In this document: positions 25,380 through 33,984 of the stretch, one piece after another | Layout of the letters: each line of letters begins with the position of its first letter | How positions within the stretch are numbered: the first letter of the stretch is position 1 | Assembly (NCBI GenBank): GCA_964518335.1 | Contig: CAZFDT010000041.1 | Location: 1 to 45,180 of the forward strand | Source: CAZFDT01 sp964518335 | GTDB lineage: Bacteria > Planctomycetota > Phycisphaerae > Phycisphaerales > Phycisphaeraceae | Direction of reading: 5' to 3' | Length of the DNA stretch: 45,180 nucleotides | The notes under the pieces: model-generated | Seen by the model: only the letters and a program-made list of their open reading frames with translations | What the model was told of the DNA's origin: nothing | The model's database searches: none | Position numbers and translations under genes: made by a program

Positions 25380-26251
25380 GCGGAGCACTCCGTCATGGCC
25401 GCACGTGCGGAGCCGATCGCGCCGGCCATGTCGCCCAGGGCGGCGGGGGCGATCCGCACACCGCGGCCCGTCGGGCGCCATTCCACTTCATCGAGGCACT
25501 GGGCCAGCGGTGCGAACAGCGCCTCGCCCGCCTGGGCGATGCCGCCGCCGATCACCACGACCTGCGGATCGACCGCGTTGATAATCGACGCCACACCGCA
25601 CGCCAGGGCGCGCACGCTGCGCAGCCAGACGCGCTGAGCCTCGGCGTCGCCGCGGCGATGGGCCTCGACCAGGGCACGTGTGGAGGCGAAGCGTCCGCCG
25701 CTGCGCGCCGCGACGGTGTGGTTGCCGATCATGTCCTCCAGCGATCCGGGCGTGTTGACGATGTCGGGCAAGCCGTGGATGTCGAGACAGAGGTGGCCCA
25801 GGTGGCCGGCGCGGCCGAGGTGGCCGCGCAGCACTCGCCCGTCGCACATCACCGCGCCGCCGACGCCCGTGCCCAGGGTCAGCAGCACGGCGTCGGCCGC
25901 GCCCGCCGCCGCGCCGACCCACGCCTCCCCCCACAGCGCGGCGTGCGCGTCGTTCATCACCGGGACAGGCCGGTCCAGCGCGTCGGACCACACCAGCCCC
26001 TCGACGCACTGCATCCGCCCTCGCATCCACGCGATCGACCGCCCGTCCCGCGCCGCCAGCCCCGGCGAACTCACACCCACCCGCCTGGTCGACGGAAGCT
26101 CGGCCACGAGCGACCGCACGGCATCGATCAGCTCCGGGCGCTGCTGAGGCGTGGGGTGCTGCAGTTGACCGACGACGGCGCCGGCGCCGTCCACTGCCGC
26201 CGCCTTGATCTGCGTGCCGCCGATATCAATCCCGATCGCCGCCGCGGTCAT
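25376..26251 (-). CDS. ROK-family sugar kinase (operon gene 2)
   Basis: A 291-aa ROK kinase. The phosphate-binding motif Gly-Ile-Asp-Ile-Gly-Gly-Thr-Gln is near residue 7 and the catalytic Asn-Asp-Ala-His near 99. Leu-Gly-Thr-Gly-Val-Gly-Gly lies near 125, and the shortened zinc region Gly-His-Leu-Gly-His-Leu-Cys-Leu-Asp keeps only part of the usual Cys-rich pattern. There is no helix-turn-helix, so it is an enzyme, not a repressor. Probable role: phosphorylation of a hexose or amino sugar before the SIS-domain step. ATGA overlaps at both ends. Confidence 0.9.
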   Translation of the reverse strand: MTAAAIGIDIGGTQIKAAAVDGAGAVVGQLQHPTPQQRPELIDAVRSLVAELPSTRRVGVSSPGLAARDGRSIAWMRGRMQCVEGLVWSDALDRPVPVMNDAHAALWGEAWVGAAAGAADAVLLTLGTGVGGAVMCDGRVLRGHLGRAGHLGHLCLDIHGLPDIVNTPGSLEDMIGNHTVAARSGGRFASTRALVEAHRRGDAEAQRVWLRSVRALACGVASIINAVDPQVVVIGGGIAQAGEALFAPLAQCLDEVEWRPTGRGVRIAPAALGDMAGAIGSARAAMTECSA

Positions 26252-27042
26252 GGCGACACCTGCCCTTCGCTGACCGACCAGCCCCCGTCGATCGCCAGCA
26301 CCTGCCCGGTGACGAACCGCGCGGCATCGGACAGGAGATAGACCACTGCAGCGTCGAGGTCGTCGGCCCGGCCGATGCGCCCGCCGTCGAGCGGCTGCTT
26401 GGTGTGCACGAAGCGGAGAATCTCCTCGTCGCCTGCGGCGCGGCGGGCCATCGGCGTCTCGACCAGCCCGGGCGCCACGACGTTGAAGCGGATGTCGCGG
26501 TCGGCGTAGTACCCGGCACAGGCGCGGGTGAAGCCCACGACCGCCGACTTCGTCGCCGCGTAGGCATGCGTGGCGAAATAGCGCTTCGAGGGCGAGAAGC
26601 CCAGCACGCTACCCATGTTGAGCACCACGCCGGGGCCACCGCGCTGCAGGAAGGAGCGCACGGCCGCACGGTTGGACAGGATCAGCGACTTGAGATTGAG
26701 ATCGAGCGTGAAGTCGATGCCGTCGTCGGTCAGCTCGTGCAGCGGGCCGTCGCCGCGACTGCGTCCGCTGCCGCCGGCGACGTGGTAGAGCCCGTCGAAG
26801 CCGCCGAAGCGCTGGATCGCCAAGTCGATGGCGGCGGCTGCGGTGGTCGGATGCGTGGCGTCGCCGGTCATCGCCGCGCCGCGATCGCCCAGGGCTTGCT
26901 CGGCGGCGGCGGCGCTGTCGGGGTGGCGGCCGACGACCACCACGCGCGCCCCCGCCCGCGCGCAGGCGTGAGCCGCCGACAGGCCCAGGCCCGTCGTCCC
27001 GCCCACGATCACGATCGCTTTATCTTGCAGTTCACCGGGCAT
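26248..27042 (-). CDS. Short-chain dehydrogenase/reductase (operon gene 1)
   Basis: A 264-aa classical SDR, first gene of the eleven-gene operon. The cofactor loop Gly-Gly-Thr-Thr-Gly-Leu-Gly is near residue 14; the acceptor-side serine is in Asn-Met-Gly-Ser-Val, and the catalytic Tyr-Ala-Ala-Thr-Lys near 158 completes the triad. AGGGA eight bases upstream favours the ATG at 27042; an ATG at 27057 would add five residues. It should oxidise a hydroxyl of the pathway substrate with NAD(P). Divergent from its presumed regulator. Confidence 0.9.
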   Translation of the reverse strand: MPGELQDKAIVIVGGTTGLGLSAAHACARAGARVVVVGRHPDSAAAAEQALGDRGAAMTGDATHPTTAAAAIDLAIQRFGGFDGLYHVAGGSGRSRGDGPLHELTDDGIDFTLDLNLKSLILSNRAAVRSFLQRGGPGVVLNMGSVLGFSPSKRYFATHAYAATKSAVVGFTRACAGYYADRDIRFNVVAPGLVETPMARRAAGDEEILRFVHTKQPLDGGRIGRADDLDAAVVYLLSDAARFVTGQVLAIDGGWSVSEGQVSP

Positions 27043-27117
27043 GGCCGTCCCTGTCATGGTACTGCCGGCATAGATCACACAACAGGCCATGACATAGAAA
27101 CTGATATGATCGCTGAT
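27043..27117. promoter_or_regulatory. Divergent promoter and possible operator of the eleven-gene operon
   Basis: TGTCATGG at 27052-27059 and CCATGACA at 27087-27094 form a perfect 8-bp inverted repeat 27 bases apart. GATATGA occurs twice (27103-27109 and 27115-27121) around the regulator start. TATGAT at 27105-27110 is a good -10 box for the regulator, seven bases before its ATG. The inverted repeat lies over the likely promoter of the operon. Confidence 0.5.
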
Positions 27118-28101
27118 ATGAACCCCCACGTCGCCCAGGCCTATGACGCCATGCTCCGCCGCGTGCGCAGCGGGCTGTATCGGCCGGGCGATCGGTTCAT
27201 GAGCAACCGGGCCGTCGCCACGCATTTCGGTGTGAGCTACCAGACGGCGCATCGGTTGCTGTCGCGGCTGGTCGAGGAGGGGCTGCTGTTGCGCAGCGAC
27301 CGGTCGGGGACGTACCTGCCGGGCGACGCGGATCGGCCCACGAGCGTGCGGCTGGTGCTGCACCCGCGCGCCGCCGTCGCGGGCAGCTTCGGCGCCAAGC
27401 TCATGGCGTCGCTGCGCGAGGCGATGCGCGCGGCCCACATCGGCTGCGACGTGACCCACCGCGACGACGCGCCGCTGCCTCGCCACCGCCTGCCCGTGCT
27501 CTGGGAGTCGCCCGAGGCGCTGCGCCGCAGCCTGCAGGAGCGCCGCCGCGCCATCCTGGTTCACGAGCGGCCGCCGCCGAGCCTTGAAGCGGCGACGATC
27601 GACAGCGTGGCCATTGACGACTTCGCCGGCGGCGTGATGGCGGCGCAATACCTGCAACGAACGCTTGGCGGGGACGGGCGCCTGGCGGTGCTGGGCGGCC
27701 CGCCGCGCGACCGGCGCAGCCGCGAGCGCATCGCCGGGTTCGTCTCCGAGGCGCGGGCGAAGGTGATCCACGCGCACCACTGGTTCACGCCGGCGGGCCA
27801 GGCGGCGGCGCCGCGCGTGCTGGCGCAGAAACCCGCGGCGGTGTTCTGCTGCAACGACCGCCTCGCGCAGGGGCTGGTGCTGGCGTGTGCCGCCGCCGGC
27901 GTCGCACCACTGCGGATCATCGGGTTCGACGACGCGCCGGTCGCCGAGCAACTGGGACTGAGCACGGTGGCGATCCCGTGGGAAGCGATGGCGGCGGCGG
28001 TGGCGAGGCTGGCGCGGGCGAGGCTGGGCGGGTCGGACGATCCGGCGACGCACCTGCTGCTGTACCCGCGACTGGTGCTGCGCGGCGGGGGCGGGGCGTG
28101 A
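27118..28101 (+). CDS. GntR-type/LacI-type chimeric transcriptional regulator
   Basis: A 327-aa regulator with a winged helix-turn-helix of the GntR kind at about residues 8-70 (Arg-Pro-Gly-Asp-Arg-Phe, then Asn-Arg-Ala-Val-Ala-Thr-His-Phe-Gly-Val-Ser). A periplasmic-binding-protein-like sensor of the LacI kind follows, with Phe-Cys-Cys-Asn-Asp-Arg-Leu-Ala and Ile-Ile-Gly-Phe-Asp-Asp as its signature segments. The arrangement resembles AraR-type sugar regulators. It is divergent from the eleven-gene operon and is most likely its ligand-responsive repressor. An ATG at 27106 is possible but would overlap the -10 box, so 27118 is preferred. Confidence 0.9.
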   Translation: MNPHVAQAYDAMLRRVRSGLYRPGDRFMSNRAVATHFGVSYQTAHRLLSRLVEEGLLLRSDRSGTYLPGDADRPTSVRLVLHPRAAVAGSFGAKLMASLREAMRAAHIGCDVTHRDDAPLPRHRLPVLWESPEALRRSLQERRRAILVHERPPPSLEAATIDSVAIDDFAGGVMAAQYLQRTLGGDGRLAVLGGPPRDRRSRERIAGFVSEARAKVIHAHHWFTPAGQAAAPRVLAQKPAAVFCCNDRLAQGLVLACAAAGVAPLRIIGFDDAPVAEQLGLSTVAIPWEAMAAAVARLARARLGGSDDPATHLLLYPRLVLRGGGGA

Positions 28102-28118
28102 CCGTTGCAGTGGTCCGG

Positions 28119-30383
28119 TCAGGCCCGTGGCAGCGTGTCGATCGAGTGGTGCGGCGCCGGGCATGGCCGGCCGATGTGTTTCTCGAAGAACGCGCTGACC
28201 TGCGCGGTGTGCCGCTCGAACTCGTCGAGCATGCGTCGGGCCGGCTCGTCATGGGCTGGATAGTCCATGCGCCGGGCCAGGTGCGTCAGTTCGAGGGCAT
28301 CGTGCGGGGGCAGGAGCAGGTCCCTGGCGTGGCCGCGCAGCATGCGCAGGGCGTTGATGAGCTTGCGGAAGAAGTCGTAGGCGCCGCGCATGGCGGCGTA
28401 CTCGTTGGCGGTGAGCACGCCGGCGCGGTGCAGGCCCTCCATGGCCTGGCTGATGCGCGGGGTGCGAAGCTGCGGGGCGCGGCGGGCGTGGCGCACCTGC
28501 AGCAGTTCGACGGCGCCCTCCAGATCGACCAGCGCCCCGGTGGAGTACTTGGCGTTGAGGCGGCCGCGCTCGGTGAGCTTTTCGCGTTTCATGCGGCACC
28601 ACACGTCCCAGAGCCGGTCCAGGTCGAGCCAGGTGTCGGGGCCTTCGTACACGATCTGGTCGCGCGTGCGCTCGACGTGGTAGCCCAGTTCGGCGTGGCC
28701 GGCGATCCAGCGCAGGCGCACGAGCGCCAGCAGCTCGAAGGGGTGGGCGCCGCCTGAGGGGTCTTTCCCGCCGTAGTAGCGGGCGAAGGCGTCGGCGCTG
28801 GTCGCCAGCGGGCCCTGGGTGCCGAACGGTCGCAGGCGCAGGTCCACGGCGAAGATGCCCTCGCGCTTGGTGCGGATGAACGAGGAGGCCTCCTGGGCGA
28901 GCTGCTCGAAGAACTGGCTCACTGCAACGGCCTTGCGCTTGCCCCCGGCGGTCCTGGCGTTGGGGTCGCCGTCATAGACGTACAGCAGCTCGATGTCGCT
29001 GGCATAGCCCAGCGCCACGCCGCCGAGCTTGCCCAGTCCGAACACGGCGTGTCGCGCCGGCGGCGCGCCGTAGGACCGCACCAGGTCGTCGAGCACCAGC
29101 CGCGTCGCCGTCGCCACCAGGTTCTCCGCCAGGAAGGTCAGGTTCTCGCTGAAGCGGCGGAAATCCATCGCCGGGTTGAGGATGTGCGACAGGTCCAGCC
29201 GGTAAATCTCCCGATCCTTGAAACGGTTGAGCCGGTCCTGCTGCTCGGCCACACCCACCGCACCGGCCAGCGCCTGCTCGATGCGCTGCGGCAGCGTCTC
29301 GATCGGCTCGGCCAACGCCCGACCACGCGCCTGCTCCTGCAGGATCGGCGCCAGCGACTCGGCCTGGCCTCGAATGAAGTCCTCCCACAGGTAGTCGCTG
29401 GCGCCCAGCAGCCGCGCCAGGTCCCCCATCGCCGTCGGATTGCCCAGCAGCTCGAACCACCGGTCGGCGTCCTGCTCGGCGGCGCCCAGCATGTCCTCCG
29501 TCAGCCGCTCGTAGCGCGTCAGCGCCGCGTACGGATCGGGCGACCGCTCCAGAAAGTAGGTGAACTGCTTGGTCAGGAGGGCCGACAGCTTGATGCGCTG
29601 CAGTAGCCCATCATCGACCTCCTCGCCGCGGCGCGGGACCAGGTCGATCGTGTCGGTGAACATGCCCGTGGCCTCGTCCTGCACGATGCGCACGCGGTCG
29701 ATCGACAGCCCGCGCAGCGACAGGGCGGTGCTCAGGGCGTACAGGAACGCCGGCGTGTCCTGCGCGGTGACGGTGAGGCGAAGCAGCCCGCTGTCCAGCC
29801 GCGCCAGCTCCAGCTCGACGGGCAACAGCAGCGGCGCGGGCTTGTGCGGCATGGTCGCCAGTCGGCGCGTCACCAGCTCGTTGACCCGCTGCTTGGCCTG
29901 CGTGACGAACGCCGGCTCGCGCTTGTCCAGCAGCGTGATGACCTGCGTCAGCAGCTCGTTGACCCGCGCGGCCCAGGCGTCGAACGGCTCTTGCGGCGCC
30001 GCGCGGCAACCGATGAAGCGATCGACGATGACCGGGGCGTTGTGGCCCGTGCGCGGGCGACGCTTGCGAGGCGACGCCGCGCCCGCCGACGCGGCGGCTC
30101 GCTCGGCGGGCAGCGTGTAAACGTCCCCAGCCTCGATGTTGAACCCGCACCCGCTGAGCGTTCCGGCGATCAGGGAGAACTCGAACGGCTGGTCGAACGC
30201 GATCACCGTGCAGGCCGCCTTGCCCGGCTGCACGTCGCCGCGGTCCTCAAAACTCACCTCGACCGGGTGTCCGTCGCCCAGCCGGTCGATCACGGCCAGG
30301 TGCTCGGCCACGCGCACCTCGCCAAACCGCTCGACATAATCGGCGGGCAGCCGCGCCTGATGCTGTGGGACCTGGGTCGCCAT
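28119..30383 (-). CDS. GlnE-like adenylyltransferase with ACT-like segment
   Basis: A 754-aa protein. GGGAGG five bases before ATG 30383 fixes the start. The N-terminal third is not GlnE-like; residues of about 195-270 resemble an ACT amino-acid-sensing domain. From about residue 445 the glutamine-synthetase adenylyltransferase core appears: Phe-Gly-Leu-Gly-Lys-Leu-Gly-Gly followed by Ser-Asp-Ile-Glu-Leu, where the usual second Asp is Glu, and Leu-Arg-Leu-Arg-Pro-Phe-Gly. A helical C-terminus follows. True GlnE has two adenylyltransferase domains in ~950 aa; here only one is present. A role in nitrogen control by nucleotidylating a target is likely, but whether glutamine synthetase is that target is uncertain. 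Confidence 0.85.
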   Translation of the reverse strand: MATQVPQHQARLPADYVERFGEVRVAEHLAVIDRLGDGHPVEVSFEDRGDVQPGKAACTVIAFDQPFEFSLIAGTLSGCGFNIEAGDVYTLPAERAAASAGAASPRKRRPRTGHNAPVIVDRFIGCRAAPQEPFDAWAARVNELLTQVITLLDKREPAFVTQAKQRVNELVTRRLATMPHKPAPLLLPVELELARLDSGLLRLTVTAQDTPAFLYALSTALSLRGLSIDRVRIVQDEATGMFTDTIDLVPRRGEEVDDGLLQRIKLSALLTKQFTYFLERSPDPYAALTRYERLTEDMLGAAEQDADRWFELLGNPTAMGDLARLLGASDYLWEDFIRGQAESLAPILQEQARGRALAEPIETLPQRIEQALAGAVGVAEQQDRLNRFKDREIYRLDLSHILNPAMDFRRFSENLTFLAENLVATATRLVLDDLVRSYGAPPARHAVFGLGKLGGVALGYASDIELLYVYDGDPNARTAGGKRKAVAVSQFFEQLAQEASSFIRTKREGIFAVDLRLRPFGTQGPLATSADAFARYYGGKDPSGGAHPFELLALVRLRWIAGHAELGYHVERTRDQIVYEGPDTWLDLDRLWDVWCRMKREKLTERGRLNAKYSTGALVDLEGAVELLQVRHARRAPQLRTPRISQAMEGLHRAGVLTANEYAAMRGAYDFFRKLINALRMLRGHARDLLLPPHDALELTHLARRMDYPAHDEPARRMLDEFERHTAQVSAFFEKHIGRPCPAPHHSIDTLPRA

Positions 30384-30452
30384 GGTCGCCTCCCGCCGGG
30401 CCGCCGCGGGGCGCCCGACTACACCTGCTTCATCGTACCCCATCGGCGGACG

Positions 30453-30458
30453 TACAAT
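30453..30458 (+). promoter_or_regulatory. -10 box TACAAT for the BtpA-kinase pair
   Basis: TACAAT ends seven bases before the ATG at 30466, which again predicts a leaderless transcript. TTCATC at 30429-30434 is a weak -35. Confidence 0.45.
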
Positions 30459-30465
30459 CGAGCGT

Positions 30466-31272
30466 ATGGCACGAGCACTCATCGAGGCGTGGCGGGACGT
30501 GACGATGCCCGTGGTGGGAATGCTGCACTTGTCGGCCCTGCCGGGGGCGCCGCAGAGCGACAGGTCACTGCGGGAGATCCGGGACTGGGTGGTGCGCGAT
30601 GCGCAGGCGCTGCGGCAGGGCGGTGTGGACGGGCTGATGCTGGAGAACTTCGGGGACGTGCCGTTCCATGCGGGGCCGGTGGCGGCGCACACAGTGGCGG
30701 CGATGACGGCGTTGGCGTGCGCGGTGCATGAGGCGGTGGACCTGCCGCTGGGCGTCAACGTGCTGCGCAACGACGGGTGCTCGGCGCTGGCGGTGGCCGT
30801 GGCGAGCGGAGCGTCGTACATCCGGGTGAACGTGCTGTGCGGGGCGCGGCTGACGGACCAGGGGATCATCCAGGGGATCGCCGCCGAGTTGATGCGCGAC
30901 AGGGCGGCGCTGGGGGCGCAGCACGTGAAGGTGCTGGCCGACGTGAACGTGAAGCACTCGGCCCCGCTCGCACCAACCGCCATCGAGGACGAGGTGCATG
31001 ACACCATCGTGCGCGGGCTGGCGGACGGGATCGTGGTGAGCGGCCGGGGCACGGGGATGGCCGTGGACCTGCAGGAGCTGGCGAAGGTGAAGTCGGCGAC
31101 GGGTGACGTGCCGGTGTGGATCGGCAGCGGCGCGGACACGGGCAACGTCAAGGCCCTGCGCGCTCACTGCGACGGCGTGATCGTGGGCACGTCGGTCAAG
31201 TGCAACGGCAGGCTCGGCGAGCCGGTCGATCCCCGGCGCGTCGCGGCGCTGGTCGAGGCGTGCCATGGCTGA
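30466..31272 (+). CDS. BtpA/SgcQ-family protein
   Basis: A 268-aa TIM-barrel protein of the BtpA/SgcQ family. Family marks include Val-Val-Gly-Met-Leu-His-Leu-Ser-Ala-Leu-Pro-Gly at the start, Gly-Leu-Met-Leu-Glu-Asn-Phe-Gly-Asp, Leu-Gly-Val-Asn-Val-Leu-Arg-Asn-Asp and Leu-Ala-Asp-Val-Asn-Val-Lys-His. BtpA is known for photosystem I assembly in cyanobacteria, but most bacterial relatives (for example SgcQ) occur in non-phototrophs with unknown, probably metabolic, functions. The start at 30466 is used because a -10 box lies seven bases upstream. It overlaps the following sensor kinase by eight bases, implying co-expression. Confidence 0.9.
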   Translation: MARALIEAWRDVTMPVVGMLHLSALPGAPQSDRSLREIRDWVVRDAQALRQGGVDGLMLENFGDVPFHAGPVAAHTVAAMTALACAVHEAVDLPLGVNVLRNDGCSALAVAVASGASYIRVNVLCGARLTDQGIIQGIAAELMRDRAALGAQHVKVLADVNVKHSAPLAPTAIEDEVHDTIVRGLADGIVVSGRGTGMAVDLQELAKVKSATGDVPVWIGSGADTGNVKALRAHCDGVIVGTSVKCNGRLGEPVDPRRVAALVEACHG

Positions 31273-32776
31273 GCCCGACTCCATCGAGCGATTCCGCCAG
31301 TGGGCCCAGACCAGCAGCGACATGATCTGTCGCCACGCGCCCGACGGGACGTTCATCTACGTCTCGCCCGCCAGCCGCACGATCCTGGGGTACGATCCCG
31401 ACGAGCTGATCGGCCACTTCCCCTACGAATTCTTCCATCCCGACGATGTGGACCGCATCCGCCAGTCGCACCAGCGCGTGCTCGGGACCGATCACACCGA
31501 AGCGATCGCCTATCGCTTCCGCCGCAAGGACGGGCACTACCAGTGGGTCGAGAGCACGAGCCTGGGCATCACCGACGGCACGGGCAGCGTCGTCGAAATC
31601 CACACCGCCACGCGCGACATCGAGCAACGTCGCCGCCAGGAGGAGGCGCTTCGCCGCATTCAGTCGGCGATCGACCAGGTCCACGACTCGGTGGTCATCA
31701 CCTCGCCGCAACTGGATCTGCCCGGCCCACAGATCGTGTACGTGAACCCGGCATTCTGTCGGCTGTCGGGCTACCGGGCCGAGGAAGTGATCGGCAAGAC
31801 GCCGCGCATCCTGCAGGGTCCGCGCACCGATCGGGCCGTGCTCGACCGGCTCAAGGCGACGCTGCTGGCGGGCAAGGTCTTTCACGGCGCGACGGTCAAC
31901 TACCGCAAGGACGGCAGCGAGTTCCTCGTCGAGTGGCAGGTCTCGCCCGTGCGCGACGGGCAGGGACGGATCATCAACTTCGTGTCGATCCAGCGCGACA
32001 TTACCGAGAAGGTGCGCCAGCAGGAGCGCGCCCGTCAGCGCGAGGCCGAGCTGGCGCATGTGGCCCGGCTGAGCACGATGGGCGAGATGGCCTCGGGCCT
32101 GGCGCACGAGTTGAACCAGCCGCTGGCGGCGGTGATGAGCTTCACGCAGGGGTGCCTGCGGCGAATGCAGAGCGGCGACTGGTCACGCGAGCAACTGATG
32201 GGCGCGATGCAGCAGGCGGTGGACCAGGCCACCCGCGCCGGCGAGATCATCCGCCGCCTGCGCCAGTTCATCCACAAACGCGGACCCAAGGTCGCCCCGA
32301 CCCATATCGATGAGCTGATCGACGATGCCGCGGCCCTGCTGGGCCACGACCTGCGCCGCGAGCAGGTGCGCCTCGTCGTCGAGCCCTGCCCCGACCTGCC
32401 GCCCGTGTGCGTCGATGCCATCCAGATCGAGCAGGTGATTCTCAACCTGATGCGCAACGCGGCCGAGGCGATGCGCGACAACGCCGGCCGCCCGCGCGTG
32501 CTGACGGTGCGCACGTCGCTGCCGGACGCCGACACCCTGCGGATCGACCTGATCGACACAGGCCCGGCGATGGCGGCGACGACGCTGCCGCGGCTGTTCG
32601 AGCCCTTCTTCACCACCAAGCCCGACGGCATGGGCCTGGGCCTGTCGATCAGCCAGTCGATCGTGCAGTCGCACGGCGGGCGGATCAGTGCAGCGGCCAA
32701 CGCCGACGGTGGCATGACGTTCACCATCACGCTGCCGATCGACGCCGGCAGTCGCGACACCGCCGCGGGGATCTGA
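31265..32776 (+). CDS. PAS-PAS sensor histidine kinase
   Basis: A 503-aa cytoplasmic two-component kinase without membrane segments. PAS 1 is at about residues 8-125 and PAS 2 at about 130-255. The H-box Ala-His-Glu-Leu-Asn-Gln-Pro with His281 is of the FixL/NtrB-like kind. The ATPase domain has Asn-Leu-Met-Arg-Asn-Ala-Ala-Glu-Ala, an altered G1 box (Asp-Thr-Gly-Pro-Ala-Met), Leu-Phe-Glu-Pro-Phe-Phe-Thr-Thr-Lys and Gly-Met-Gly-Leu-Gly-Leu. PAS 2 contains Gly-Lys-Thr-Pro-Arg-Ile-Leu-Gln-Gly-Pro, like a LOV core but with proline where the flavin-binding cysteine would be. Its cognate regulator is not in the window. Confidence 0.92.
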   Translation: MAEPDSIERFRQWAQTSSDMICRHAPDGTFIYVSPASRTILGYDPDELIGHFPYEFFHPDDVDRIRQSHQRVLGTDHTEAIAYRFRRKDGHYQWVESTSLGITDGTGSVVEIHTATRDIEQRRRQEEALRRIQSAIDQVHDSVVITSPQLDLPGPQIVYVNPAFCRLSGYRAEEVIGKTPRILQGPRTDRAVLDRLKATLLAGKVFHGATVNYRKDGSEFLVEWQVSPVRDGQGRIINFVSIQRDITEKVRQQERARQREAELAHVARLSTMGEMASGLAHELNQPLAAVMSFTQGCLRRMQSGDWSREQLMGAMQQAVDQATRAGEIIRRLRQFIHKRGPKVAPTHIDELIDDAAALLGHDLRREQVRLVVEPCPDLPPVCVDAIQIEQVILNLMRNAAEAMRDNAGRPRVLTVRTSLPDADTLRIDLIDTGPAMAATTLPRLFEPFFTTKPDGMGLGLSISQSIVQSHGGRISAAANADGGMTFTITLPIDAGSRDTAAGI

Positions 32777-32796
32777 TGCCTTGGTGTGGCGGGCCG

Positions 32797-33975
32797 TCAA
32801 TATCGTCCGAACTCGTGCGCCGCTTCGATCCACACCCGGTAGTTGGCCTCGGTCTGCGGCGAAAGTGGAATATTGATCGGGGCGGCGGTGGGCAGAAGGA
32901 CAAAGCCTCCACCATCCTTGGCCTGGTCCATGACGTGGCGGACCGTGTCGCGGACCTGTTGCGGTGAGCCTTGCTCCAGCAGCTTCAGTTCGAGGTTGCC
33001 CCAGACGCTCACGCGGTGGGCCAGGCATCGGCGTTTGACCTGATCCAGCGTCAGGTCGCCGTCGGGCGGGGGTTCGCAGGGGTCGGTGCCATCGACGCCG
33101 GTGTCGAAGAACAGGTCGAGCACCTGGGCGATTTTGCCGTGGCAGTGCAGCCGCACCTTGCCGCCGCGGCGATGGATCAGGTCGGTCATGGCGCGCACGT
33201 GCGGGACCATGAAGCGGGCGAACATGGCCGGGCGGGCGTACGGCGGGGTCATGTACTCGGGGCCGCAGATGCGATAGAGTTCCGCCGCCCGTTCCGGGGG
33301 CGCGGCGTCGAGCATGTTGGCCAGATTCTGCATCACGCGCGGGGCCACCGCATCGACGGCGGCGGCGAAGTGCTCCGTGTCCTCGTGAAGCCAGAGTACG
33401 TAGTCCTGAAACGACATCAGGTCCGCCACCATGTAAGCGGGGTCGGCCAGCGACGTCATGACCAGCCCGTGCTCGCCCAGCTCGCGCCGCACGCGCGGCA
33501 GGTCCGACGCATCAAACCGCATCGGCGCGTACGCCACGGACAACGCCCGGTCCACGTCGTCGCTGCCCTTGCACCAATGCTCGATCGTCCAGGTCGTCAA
33601 CACCGTCGGATCTCGCTCGGTGACGCGGCGCAGGTCGCCGCGCGGCGTGTGCAGCGTGGTGGTCGTGCGGAGGACGGCGCCGACCTGCTCGGTCTCGATC
33701 GTGGCGGGGCAGGGATGCGCCGAGCCGAGGAAGCCCACGATCGTCGCGGCCGGGTCGGCGCCTGGCGTGTCCTGGCAGGCGCGCGGCGACCAGTTGGTGA
33801 TGCAGTCGGTGTGCTCGCGGATGAACCGCATCAGCTCGGCGTAACTGGGCTGGCGGTTGTACCAGTCGGTCGAGTCGCGCCCGGGCATCTCGTAGGTGTT
33901 GATGGGCACGCGATCGGGCACGCCGCAGGTCAGCGCGGTCAGCAGGCGTCGGCGACTGGTCCAGGGCTCTGACAT
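32797..33975 (-). CDS. URO-D superfamily protein, methyltransferase-like
   Basis: A 392-aa member of the URO-D barrel superfamily, distinct in sequence from the one at 24153-25379. It starts Arg-Arg-Leu-Leu-Thr-Ala-Leu with Pro-Asp-Arg-Val-Pro-Ile-Asn, has Val-Arg-Leu-His-Cys-His-Gly-Lys near residue 265 (candidate metal site), Trp-Gly-Asn-Leu-Glu near 319 and a conserved Leu-Pro-Thr-Ala-Ala-Pro-Ile near the C-terminus. It lies nine bases after a phytanoyl-CoA dioxygenase-like gene in the same direction, so the two are probably one operon. Substrate unknown; heme synthesis is unlikely. Confidence 0.87.
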   Translation of the reverse strand: MSEPWTSRRRLLTALTCGVPDRVPINTYEMPGRDSTDWYNRQPSYAELMRFIREHTDCITNWSPRACQDTPGADPAATIVGFLGSAHPCPATIETEQVGAVLRTTTTLHTPRGDLRRVTERDPTVLTTWTIEHWCKGSDDVDRALSVAYAPMRFDASDLPRVRRELGEHGLVMTSLADPAYMVADLMSFQDYVLWLHEDTEHFAAAVDAVAPRVMQNLANMLDAAPPERAAELYRICGPEYMTPPYARPAMFARFMVPHVRAMTDLIHRRGGKVRLHCHGKIAQVLDLFFDTGVDGTDPCEPPPDGDLTLDQVKRRCLAHRVSVWGNLELKLLEQGSPQQVRDTVRHVMDQAKDGGGFVLLPTAAPINIPLSPQTEANYRVWIEAAHEFGRY

Positions 33976-33984
33976 GCGAGTGTC

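Noticed and set aside
31265..32776. Blue-light receptor call from the LOV-like core
   Set aside because: The adduct-forming cysteine is replaced by proline.
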